Shown in pieces: positions 1 through 6,771 of a DNA stretch of 6,889 nucleotides; position 1 is the first letter of the stretch; each line of letters opens with the position of its first letter. This DNA comes from CAYRZF01 sp964428805 (GTDB lineage Bacteria > Methylomirabilota > Methylomirabilia > Rokubacteriales > CSP1-6). Where the stretch lies: contig CAYRZF010000099.1 in the NCBI GenBank assembly GCA_964428805.1, positions 1 to 6,889 on the forward strand. The letters are read 5' to 3'. Below the pieces are notes generated by a model. The model searched no databases. It was not told the origin of the DNA and saw nothing but the letters and a program-made list of their open reading frames with translations. A program made the translations under genes and the position numbers.

Positions 1-1457
1 GCGAGTCGGCGGCCGAGAGCGACGACGAGCTGCTGGCGAAGTATCTGGAGGAGGGCTCCATCGGCGAGGCCGAGATGCTCAAGGCGCTCCGCGCGGCGGT
101 CGCGTCGGGCAAGGTGATCCCCGTCCTTGCCGCGGCGGCGACGAAGAGCATCGGGAGCCACCCGCTCCTCGACCTCCTCATCGAGGCCTTCCCCTCGCCG
201 GCCGACCGCGGCGAGGTGGAGGGGATCGAGCTCAAGTCCAAGGCTGCGGGCCGGCGTCTCCCGGATCCAAAGGCCCCATTGGCAGCTTTGGTCTTCAAGA
301 CGGTGAGCGATCCCCACGTCGGCAAGCTCTCCATCTTCCGCGTGTACTCCGGCACCTTCAGGTCCGATTCCCAGGTCTATAACGCCTCCAAGGAGGCTCG
401 CGAGCGGGTGGGGCAGGTGGCGTGGCTTCAGGGGAAGACCCAGAAGCCGGTGGAGGCCCTCGGCCCGGGCGAGATCGGCGTGGTCGCCAAGCTGAAGGAG
501 ACGCTGGCGGGGGACACCCTCACCGACGAAGCCAACGCCATCCTCCTCCCGCGCATTGTCTTCCCCGAGCCTGCCATCTCCTACGCGATCCAGCCCAAGA
601 CCCGGGGGGACGAGGACAAGATCTCGAACGCGCTGGCCCGGATCGCGGAGGAGGATCCCACGATCCGCTACCACTTCGATCCAGAGACCAAGCAGCTCTT
701 GGTCTCCGGCGTGGGCCAGCTCCACGTCGAGGTGGTCGTCGAGCGGATGAAGCGGAAGTACAACGTGGATGTGACCCTGCTGCCGCCGCGGATCCCCTAC
801 AAGGAGACCGTCAAAGGGCGGGCCGAAGTCCAGGGGAAGTACAAGAAGCAGACCGGCGGGCGCGGCCAGTACGGCGATGTGTGGCTCAAGATCGAGCCGC
901 TCCAGCGTGGCGCCGGCTTCGAGTTCGTGGACGACATCTTCGGCGGCGCCGTCCCGCGCAACTATATCCCCTCGGTCGAGAAGGGCGTCCGCGAGGCCAT
1001 GAAGCGGGGGGTGATCTCGGGCTACCCGGTGGTGGACGTGCGGGTCACGTTCTACGACGGCTCCTACCACCAGGTGGACTCCTCGGACATGGCCTTCCAG
1101 ATCGCCGGGTCCCTGGCGTTCCAGAAGGGCGTCCAGGAGGCGCGCCCGATCCTCCTCGAGCCCATCATGAACGCGGAGGTCACGCTCCCGACCGACCAGA
1201 CGGGCGACGTGATCGGCGACCTGAACGGCCGGCGCGGGCGCATCGTCGGCATGGAGCCCGCCGGGGCGACCGCCGTCGTGAAGGCTCAGGTCCCGATGGC
1301 CGAGATGCTCAACTTCGAGCCCGCCCTCCGCTCCATGACGGGCGGCCGCGGCGCGTACTCGATGGAATTCTCCCACTACGAAGAGGTGCCCGCTCACCTG
1401 GCCGAGAAGGCCAGCGCCGCCGCCAAGGCCGAGAAGGAGAAGGCCGAGAGGCACTGA
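1..1457 (+). CDS. Elongation factor G-like GTPase (FusA2/EF-G-2 type), 5'-truncated by window edge
   Basis: This is the C-terminal 484 residues of a translational GTPase that drives ribosomal translocation in the cytoplasm. The frame is open from base 3, so the true start and the nucleotide-binding motifs lie outside the window. What remains, in order: the end of the G domain (LLDLLIEAFPSP at about bases 162-197), the beta-barrel domain II (about 276-545, with VGKLSIFRVYSG), domain III (about 567-800, with GQLHVEVVVERMK), domain IV (about 800-1160, with TGGRGQYGDVW, GYPVVDV and the tip motif GSYHQVDSSD), and domain V (about 1161-1400, with GDVIGDLNGRRGRI and SMTGGRGAYSMEF). The tip histidine, codon 1068-1070, corresponds to the functionally important histidine in this loop of canonical EF-G. 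The protein ends in an Ala/Lys/Glu-rich tail. Residue choices such as FYDGSYHQVDSSDMAFQIAGSLAFQKG recall the EF-G-like paralogue family rather than the main ribosomal-operon EF-G, and no rps/rpl or tuf genes are adjacent. Family assignment is secure; the paralogue call is moderate and needs the missing G domain. Confidence 0.93.
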   Translation, partial: ESAAESDDELLAKYLEEGSIGEAEMLKALRAAVASGKVIPVLAAAATKSIGSHPLLDLLIEAFPSPADRGEVEGIELKSKAAGRRLPDPKAPLAALVFKTVSDPHVGKLSIFRVYSGTFRSDSQVYNASKEARERVGQVAWLQGKTQKPVEALGPGEIGVVAKLKETLAGDTLTDEANAILLPRIVFPEPAISYAIQPKTRGDEDKISNALARIAEEDPTIRYHFDPETKQLLVSGVGQLHVEVVVERMKRKYNVDVTLLPPRIPYKETVKGRAEVQGKYKKQTGGRGQYGDVWLKIEPLQRGAGFEFVDDIFGGAVPRNYIPSVEKGVREAMKRGVISGYPVVDVRVTFYDGSYHQVDSSDMAFQIAGSLAFQKGVQEARPILLEPIMNAEVTLPTDQTGDVIGDLNGRRGRIVGMEPAGATAVVKAQVPMAEMLNFEPALRSMTGGRGAYSMEFSHYEEVPAHLAEKASAAAKAEKEKAERH

Positions 1458-1459
1458 AG

Positions 1460-1573
1460 ATGGCGGCGATTGATCCCAAGCGGGTGACCCACGGCGGGAA
1501 CCTCTACGCCGACGTCCAGGCCGAGGCTCAGCGCCGCCTTGCCGAGATCCTCGCCCGTCTCGGCGTGAAGTGA
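1460..1573 (+). CDS. Small hypothetical protein, 37 residues
   Basis: This short ORF begins with ATG two bases after the elongation factor stop and ends at TGA 1571-1573. A GAGAGG sequence (1446-1451), inside the end of the upstream gene, lies eight bases before the ATG. The codons look genuinely coding: about 31 of 36 non-start codons end in G or C, as in the neighbouring genes. The product is mixed in charge and has no membrane segment or signal peptide. It has a loop-like start (MAAIDPKRVTHGGNLYADV) and then a probable amphipathic helix (about residues 17-34: YADVQAEAQRRLAEILARL). I do not recognise the family. It could be a real small protein translationally coupled to the elongation factor, a remnant of a longer gene, or a chance ORF. 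Close spacing, the ribosome binding site and codon usage favour a real product. Confidence 0.5.
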   Translation: MAAIDPKRVTHGGNLYADVQAEAQRRLAEILARLGVK

Positions 1574-1593
1574 CGTCGGCGAGGTGTTGCGAT

Positions 1594-1601
1594 GAGGGGG
1601 G
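1594..1601 (+). promoter_or_regulatory. Ribosome binding site for the TauE/SafE gene
   Basis: A GAGGGGGG sequence lies just before the GTG at 1605. An in-frame TGA at 1593-1595 closes the frame upstream, so this GTG is the first possible start and the purine run decides it. Confidence 0.6.
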
Positions 1602-1604
1602 CCG

Positions 1605-2384
1605 GTGGAGTTCCTGATCGTGGCTCCCCTCGGCTTTGTCCTGGGATTCCTGATCGGCCTGACCGGGGTCGGGGGCGGGGCTCTAGTGGCGCCGGCCCTG
1701 TACGTGGTCCTCGGGGTGGACTACGGCCATTCGGTGGCGCTCTCCCTCATCTACTCGGTGTTCACCAAGATCGTTGGCGCCGTCCAGCATCTTCGCCAGG
1801 GGACGGTGGTCTGGAAACTCACGCTCCTCTACGGCTTCACCGGAATTCCCGGCGCTGTCCTGGGGTCGCAGCTGATTTACTGGGCTGGTGGTGGCGGCCA
1901 ACGGCTCTTCCCGTTTCTTATGGGCGCGGTGCTGCTCCTGGTGGCGGCGCTCATGCTCATCGAGAGCGGGGTGCCGACCATCGCGGCCCGGACGAAACCG
2001 TTCTCGCCTCACCGAATCACCGGGCCGGGCGCGCTCGCCATCGGCGGGTTTCAGCTCGTCGTTGGGGCGCTGATGGGGCTCACCTCCATCGGGAGCGGCA
2101 GCCTCGTAATCCTGTCCATGGTCTACCTCTTCCGGATGTCCATGCGGGAGATCGTTGGCTCGAACATCGTCATCGCACTGATTATGATCGTCCCGGCCGC
2201 CCTGACCCACTACCTGGCCGGCGGGGTTGACTGGAGGCTGCTCGCCCTGCTCATGGTGGGCTCCGTCGGCGGGGCGGTCCTCGGTGCCAAGTCCGCCATG
2301 ATCCTGCCGGATAAGACACTCAGGCTCGCCATCGTCGCCCTCCTCGTCGCGGGGGCGATTTCGACGATCGTGAAGGCGTGGTGA
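1605..2384 (+). CDS. TauE/SafE family sulfite/organosulfonate-type permease
   Basis: This 259-residue, highly hydrophobic inner-membrane protein belongs to the TauE/SafE (DUF81) family, whose characterised members move sulfite, sulfoacetate and related anions, mostly outward. Its length matches the usual 240-270 residues. The family's internal duplication is visible: GLTGVGGG at residues 18-25 and GLTSIGSG at 158-165 begin the two homologous halves, each followed by further hydrophobic helices. A hydrophilic loop at about residues 122-138 (SGVPTIAARTKPFSPHR) separates the halves. The start is GTG at 1605, with a purine-rich ribosome binding site and a stop codon immediately upstream in frame. 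The gene lies 16 bases ahead of the ferredoxin-NrfD gene, which suggests co-transcription with the molybdoenzyme. From that context it may export or import a sulfur oxyanion made or used by the enzyme. The family is broad, so substrate and direction are inference. Confidence 0.9.
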   Translation: MEFLIVAPLGFVLGFLIGLTGVGGGALVAPALYVVLGVDYGHSVALSLIYSVFTKIVGAVQHLRQGTVVWKLTLLYGFTGIPGAVLGSQLIYWAGGGGQRLFPFLMGAVLLLVAALMLIESGVPTIAARTKPFSPHRITGPGALAIGGFQLVVGALMGLTSIGSGSLVILSMVYLFRMSMREIVGSNIVIALIMIVPAALTHYLAGGVDWRLLALLMVGSVGGAVLGAKSAMILPDKTLRLAIVALLVAGAISTIVKAW

Positions 2385-2391
2385 GGAGGGG
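2383..2391 (+). promoter_or_regulatory. Ribosome binding site for the ferredoxin-NrfD gene
   Basis: GAGGAGGGG overlaps the permease stop codon and sits nine bases before a TTG at 2401. No ATG or GTG lies between the in-frame TGA at 2371-2373 and 2401, so this site supports the unusual TTG start. Confidence 0.65.
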
Positions 2392-2400
2392 ATAGGCGCG

Positions 2401-3930
2401 TTGCGCTACGGGTTCGTGATTGACCATCGGCGGTGCATCGGCTGTCACGCCTGCACCGTGGCGTGCAAGGAGGAAAACCAGGTTCCGTTGGGCGTGTTTC
2501 GGACCTGGGTCAAGTACATCGAGCGCGGACAGTTCCCGCACACGCGCCGATATTTTTCCGTCCTCCGCTGTAACCACTGCGACGATGCCCCCTGCGTCAC
2601 GATCTGCCCGACGGTGGCGCTCTACCGTCGGCCCGACGGCATCGTGGACTTCGACGGCGCCCGGTGCATCGGCTGCAAGTCCTGCATGCAGGCCTGCCCC
2701 TACGACGCGCTCTACATCGACCCGAACACTCAGACGGCGGCCAAGTGCAACTACTGCGCTCACCGGATCGAGGTTGGACTCGAGCCCGCCTGCGTGATCG
2801 TGTGCCCGGTGCAGGCGATCATCGCCGGCGATCTGGACGACCCCCGGAGCCGGATCGCGCGCATCGTAGCCACGGAGCAGGTCCAGGTGAGGAAGGCGGA
2901 GCAGGGGACGAAGCCCAAGGTGTTCTACGTCGGTGCCGACACCGCGAATCTCACCCCCCAGCTCCAGGCGCCGACCCAGCAGTACCTGTGGGCCCAGCGG
3001 CCGGCTGAGGAGGTATCCCTGGTCAATATGCTGGCGGCGCAGTCCGGCGACGGCCGCGGCGACCCTGCCCTGAGCCGTCCCGTCTATGACGTCCCCCACA
3101 CGCCCCGGCCGTGGGGATGGAAGGTCTCCACGTATCTCTGGACGAAGTCCATCGCGGCCGGCGCCCTCCTGGTCGCCGCGCTGGGTATCCTGGCCGGTGA
3201 GGCCGAAGGCGGCTGGTTGAGCGGAGTGCTGGCGCCGCTGGTTGCGCTCGCGTTCCTCGCGCTGACCACGGGCCTGCTGGTCTTCGATCTCAAGCGCCCC
3301 GATCGCTTCCACTACATCCTGTTCAAGCCGAACTGGCGCTCCTGGCTCGTCTGGGGCGCGTGGATCCTCATGGCGTACGGCGTCGTCGGCGTCGTGTGGC
3401 TCCTGGCGGGCCTCACGGGAAGCGGCGGGCTGATGCGCGGCTTGGCGATTCCGGCGGTGCTCCTCGCGGCCGCCGCGGCCGGCTACAGCGCGTTTCTCTT
3501 CGGCCAGGCCGAAGGTCGCGATTTCTGGCAGAGCCCGTTACTCCTGCCGCACCTGCTCGTGGCCGGGGTGGTCGCCGGGGCCGCCGCGCTGCTGATGCTT
3601 CAGGTCGTCGGGGGGCGCGATGCGACGGGAGTGGACACGCTGGGGAACCTCCTCGCCGGGGCGCTTGTCTTGCATGCTGTGGTGTTGTTGGCCGAGCTGT
3701 TCCGTTCGCACGTGAACGTGGACGTCGGCCGAGCCGCGCGCCTGATCACCCACGGGTACCTCCGCGAGCGCTTCTGGGGCGGCGTGGTCTTCGCCGGGAT
3801 CCTACTCCCCCTCGCGCTCGTCTGGCTGAGTCCCGCATTCGCCGCAGCGGGGACCCTTCTGGCACTCGGCGGGCTCTGGATCTACGAGGACCTCTGGGTG
3901 AAGGCCGGCCAGTCGGTTCCGCTGAGCTGA
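2401..3930 (+). CDS. Fused four-cluster ferredoxin / NrfD-type quinone-interacting membrane subunit
   Basis: This 509-residue protein joins two subunits that are separate in most DMSO reductase-type complexes. Residues 1 to about 200 are an electron-transfer ferredoxin of the PsrB/NrfC/TtrB kind, with sixteen cysteines for four [4Fe-4S] clusters: C12-C15-C18-C22, C57-C60-C65-C69, C89-C92-C95-C99 and C116-C119-C131-C135. A linker (about 200-240) leads into an NrfD/PsrC-like domain with about eight membrane helices, near residues 249-266, 273-296, 313-338, 348-368, 380-403, 414-434, 458-477 and 479-499. The NrfD signatures DLKRPDRF (296-303) and a later FWQSP (375-379) are present. The predicted role is to pass electrons between the molybdenum subunit encoded next and the membrane quinone pool. 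The start is TTG, chosen because MRYGFVIDHRRCIGC is a typical beginning for these ferredoxins and a good ribosome binding site precedes it. There is no signal peptide. The fold and role are clear; the substrate is not. Confidence 0.93.
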   Translation: MRYGFVIDHRRCIGCHACTVACKEENQVPLGVFRTWVKYIERGQFPHTRRYFSVLRCNHCDDAPCVTICPTVALYRRPDGIVDFDGARCIGCKSCMQACPYDALYIDPNTQTAAKCNYCAHRIEVGLEPACVIVCPVQAIIAGDLDDPRSRIARIVATEQVQVRKAEQGTKPKVFYVGADTANLTPQLQAPTQQYLWAQRPAEEVSLVNMLAAQSGDGRGDPALSRPVYDVPHTPRPWGWKVSTYLWTKSIAAGALLVAALGILAGEAEGGWLSGVLAPLVALAFLALTTGLLVFDLKRPDRFHYILFKPNWRSWLVWGAWILMAYGVVGVVWLLAGLTGSGGLMRGLAIPAVLLAAAAAGYSAFLFGQAEGRDFWQSPLLLPHLLVAGVVAGAAALLMLQVVGGRDATGVDTLGNLLAGALVLHAVVLLAELFRSHVNVDVGRAARLITHGYLRERFWGGVVFAGILLPLALVWLSPAFAAAGTLLALGGLWIYEDLWVKAGQSVPLS

Positions 3931-3934
3931 GAGG
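3929..3934 (+). promoter_or_regulatory. Ribosome binding site for the molybdoenzyme gene
   Basis: GAGAGG overlaps the stop codon of the ferredoxin-NrfD gene and stands five bases before ATG 3940. The nine-base intergenic gap leaves no room for a separate promoter and implies joint transcription and probably coupled translation. Confidence 0.6.
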
Positions 3935-3939
3935 CTGAG

Positions 3940-6771
3940 ATGCTACGGTTGCCCGACGAGCCGCTGAACCCTCACGCCAAGGATTTGGCGGCCCCCGCCG
4001 GAGGTCTCGCGAGCTATCCGCCCGTCGAGCGGTGGGAGGACTGGGAGGAGTACGATCCTGTCGCCTGGCCCCGCAAGGTCAAGCGGCAGTACTCGCTGAT
4101 CCCGACGATCTGCTTCAACTGCGAGGCGGCGTGCGGGCTGCTCGCGTACGTGGATAGGCAGACGCTCAAGATTCAAAAGTTCGAAGGGAATCCCGCCCAC
4201 CCCGGCAGCCGCGGCCGGAACTGCGCCAAGGGCCCCGCGACGCTGAACCAGGTGAACGACCCGGAGCGCATCCTCTATCCGCTCCGGCGGGTGGGGCCGC
4301 GCGGGGGGGGGCACTGGGAGCGGGTGACCTGGGACGAGGTCCTCGACGACATCGCAGCGCGCATCCGGAGGGCGCTGGTCGAGGGGCGGCAGAAAGAGGT
4401 GATGTACCACCTCGGACGGGCCGGGCACGAACTCATCTACCTCCAGCGGGTCTTCCACGCCTGGGGGATCGATGGGCACAACAGCCACACGAATGTCTGC
4501 TCCTCGAGCGCCCGGGCGGGATACGCCTTCTGGCACGGGATGGACCGGCCGTCGCCGGACCACGCCAACGCGCGTTTCATCCTGCTGCTCTCCTCGCACC
4601 TCGAGAGCGGGCACTACTTCAACCCTCACGCCCAGCGCATCATCGAGGCGAAGCAGCGCGGGGCGAGGGTCTGCGTCATCGACACCCGCCTCAGCAACAC
4701 CGCGTCCATGGCCGACTGGTGGCTCGCGCCGTGGCCGGGGTCGGAAGCGGCGGTTTTACTGGCGATGGCGCACGTGCTCATTCGGGAGCGGCGTCACGAC
4801 CGCGAGTTCATGCGCCGCTGGGTGAACTGGGAGGAGTATCTCCGGGAGGAGCGGCCTGATCTGCCCCCCACCTTCGAGGCGTTCGAGCAGGCGCTGGGAG
4901 AGCTGTACAGGCCCTTCACTCCGGAGTTCGCCGAGGCTGAGAGCGGCGTGGCCGCCGCCACGATCGTGGAAGTGGCCCGCGCGGTGGGGCAGGCCGGGTC
5001 GGCGTTGGCGACCCACATTTGGCGCAACACGGCCGCGGGCAACCTGGGAGGCTGGCAGGTGGCGCGGGCGCTGGAGCTGCTGGTGGTGCTGGTGGGCGCC
5101 GTCGGGACCGAGGGCGGGACGGCGCCGAGCGCCTGGAACAAGGCGGTCCCGCAGCCGCCGCTGATGCCGCCTCCCGCGAAAGTGTGGAGCGAGCTCTTGA
5201 TGCCGCGGGAGTATCCGCTGGCGTTCTTCGAGATGAGCTTTTTGCTCCCCCACTTCCTCAAGGAAGGCCGGGGCAAGCTCGCCATGTACTTCACGCGCGT
5301 GTATAACCCGGTGTGGACGAACCCGGACGGGATGTCGTGGATCGAGATGCTGACCGACGAGGCCAAGGTCGAGCGCCACGTGTGCCTCACGCCGATCTGG
5401 AGCGAGACGGCGTGGTTTGCGGATTACGTCCTGCCGATGGGGCATGCCTCGGAGCGGCACGATCTGATGTCGCAGGAGACCCACGCGGCGCGCTGGATCG
5501 GGTTCCGCCAGCCTGTGCTCCGGGTCGCGCTGGAGAAGCAGGGGAAGACCTTCGAGTGGACGTGGCAGGCTCACGAGGCTGTCGGCTTGGGCCAGGTGTG
5601 GGAAGAAGACGAATTCTGGATCGAGCTGTCGTGGCGGATCGACCCGGACGGCGCGCTGGGGATCCGGAAGTACTTCGAGTCGCCGTATCGAACGGGGCAA
5701 AAGCTTCGGATCGAGGAGTTCTATCGCTGGATCTTCGAGCACAGCGTTCCCGGGCTTCCCGAAACAGCGCGCGAGGAAGGATTGACCCCGATCCAGTACA
5801 TGAGGAAGTACGGCGCGTTTCTCATCGAGGAGCACGTCTATCGGACCCACGAGCAGGCCCTGTCCCCGACGGAGCTCGAGGGGGCGACGGTGGACCCGGT
5901 GACGAAGGTCGTCGCGAAGGGGGACCAGGCCCTGGGCCTCGAGATCGACGGGGTGGCGCGGCTCGGCTTTCCGACGCCGTCGGGGAAGCTCGAGTTCTTC
6001 TCGAAAACCTTGAAGGCGTGGAAGTGGCCGGAGCAAGCGGTGCCCAACTATATCCGCAGCCACGTTCACCCCTCCACCCTGGACCGCGGGAAGGGGGAGA
6101 TGGTTCTGCTCCCCACGTTCAGGCTGCCGACGCTGATCCACACCCGGTCGGGCAACGCGAAGTGGCTCTACGAGATCTCCCACACGAATCCCCTCTGGAT
6201 TCACCCCGACGACGCGGCTCGTCTCGGAGTCCAGATGGGGGATCTCCTGAAGGTGAGCACCGAGATCGGCTATTTCGTGGATAAGGTCTGGGTCACGGAG
6301 GCGATCCGGCCGGGCGTCGTCGCCTGCTCCCATCACATCGGTCGCTGGCGGCTCCAGGAGACTCAAGGCGGCGAGCGGTGGTCCACCGCCCTGGTGGATC
6401 TCAAGCAGGTCGCGCCGGGGCAGTGGCGGATGAGGCAAATTCATGGTATCCGCCCGTTCAAGAGCGAGGATCCCGACTCCGAGCGCATCTGGTGGGAGGA
6501 CGCCGGCGTGCACCAGAACCTGACGTTCCCGGTGCAGCCCGACCCGCTCAGCGGGCAGCACTGCTGGCACCAGAAGGTCCGGGTGACGAGGGCAGGGGCC
6601 GAGGATCGCTACGGCGACATCTTCGTGGACACGAACAAGTCCTTCGAGGTATACCGCCGCTGGCTCGGACTGACGCGTCCGGCGCCCGGTCCCGACAACC
6701 TGCGCCGCCCGCTCTGGCTGCCTCGGTCCTTCAAGCCGGATATTTCGGCCTATCGGTTCGACGGGTCGTGA
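3940..6771 (+). CDS. Molybdopterin (bis-MGD) oxidoreductase catalytic subunit, DMSO reductase superfamily, no Tat signal
   Basis: This 943-residue protein is the predicted catalytic subunit of a quinone-linked molybdoenzyme. C58-C61-C65-C95 (C-x2-C-x3-C-x29-C) would bind the proximal [4Fe-4S] cluster. The molybdopterin oxidoreductase fold follows: a WERVTWDEVLDDIA segment (126-139), then HTNVCSSSAR (183-192), where C187 lies at the position of the usual Mo ligand. Further on come VCVIDTRLSNTASMADWWL and APWPGSEAAVLLAMAHVLI, typical of cofactor binding. The C-terminal dinucleotide-binding domain starts near 721 and includes EISHTNPLWIHPDDAARLGV (745-764) and CSHHIGRWR (796-804). The first 57 residues lack twin arginines and any hydrophobic stretch, so the enzyme should stay in the cytoplasm. 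In layout it resembles SoeA sulfite dehydrogenase, and the neighbouring TauE/SafE gene fits that. Polysulfide, thiosulfate, tetrathionate, arsenate or selenate enzymes remain possible relatives. The superfamily is certain; the substrate is unknown. Confidence 0.94.
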   Translation: MLRLPDEPLNPHAKDLAAPAGGLASYPPVERWEDWEEYDPVAWPRKVKRQYSLIPTICFNCEAACGLLAYVDRQTLKIQKFEGNPAHPGSRGRNCAKGPATLNQVNDPERILYPLRRVGPRGGGHWERVTWDEVLDDIAARIRRALVEGRQKEVMYHLGRAGHELIYLQRVFHAWGIDGHNSHTNVCSSSARAGYAFWHGMDRPSPDHANARFILLLSSHLESGHYFNPHAQRIIEAKQRGARVCVIDTRLSNTASMADWWLAPWPGSEAAVLLAMAHVLIRERRHDREFMRRWVNWEEYLREERPDLPPTFEAFEQALGELYRPFTPEFAEAESGVAAATIVEVARAVGQAGSALATHIWRNTAAGNLGGWQVARALELLVVLVGAVGTEGGTAPSAWNKAVPQPPLMPPPAKVWSELLMPREYPLAFFEMSFLLPHFLKEGRGKLAMYFTRVYNPVWTNPDGMSWIEMLTDEAKVERHVCLTPIWSETAWFADYVLPMGHASERHDLMSQETHAARWIGFRQPVLRVALEKQGKTFEWTWQAHEAVGLGQVWEEDEFWIELSWRIDPDGALGIRKYFESPYRTGQKLRIEEFYRWIFEHSVPGLPETAREEGLTPIQYMRKYGAFLIEEHVYRTHEQALSPTELEGATVDPVTKVVAKGDQALGLEIDGVARLGFPTPSGKLEFFSKTLKAWKWPEQAVPNYIRSHVHPSTLDRGKGEMVLLPTFRLPTLIHTRSGNAKWLYEISHTNPLWIHPDDAARLGVQMGDLLKVSTEIGYFVDKVWVTEAIRPGVVACSHHIGRWRLQETQGGERWSTALVDLKQVAPGQWRMRQIHGIRPFKSEDPDSERIWWEDAGVHQNLTFPVQPDPLSGQHCWHQKVRVTRAGAEDRYGDIFVDTNKSFEVYRRWLGLTRPAPGPDNLRRPLWLPRSFKPDISAYRFDGS

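Noticed and set aside
422..1459. Long +2 frame through the elongation factor gene that ends with the 37-codon ORF
   Set aside because: Its translation before 1460 is Arg/Gly/Pro-rich frame-shadow text overlapping conserved EF-G domains. Only the part after the EF-G stop has gene-like codon use and its own ribosome binding site.
1574..1604. Possible promoter or terminator between the small ORF and the permease gene
   Set aside because: Only 31 bases are available, with no hairpin followed by a T run and no convincing -35/-10 pair; only the ribosome binding site can be supported.
2320..3312. 330-codon minus-strand open frame opposite the ferredoxin-NrfD gene
   Set aside because: Same composition effect. 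The plus-strand frame carries sixteen correctly spaced cluster cysteines, whereas the antisense product is low-complexity and unrecognisable.
3940..4110. RKVKRQYSLI segment (residues 45-54) considered as a twin-arginine signal
   Set aside because: The arginines are not adjacent, no hydrophobic core follows, and the cluster-binding cysteines begin at once at residue 58.
3943..4629. 228-codon minus-strand open frame
   Set aside because: Antisense shadow of the cluster-binding and Mo-ligand region of the molybdoenzyme; no motif or ribosome binding site supports it.
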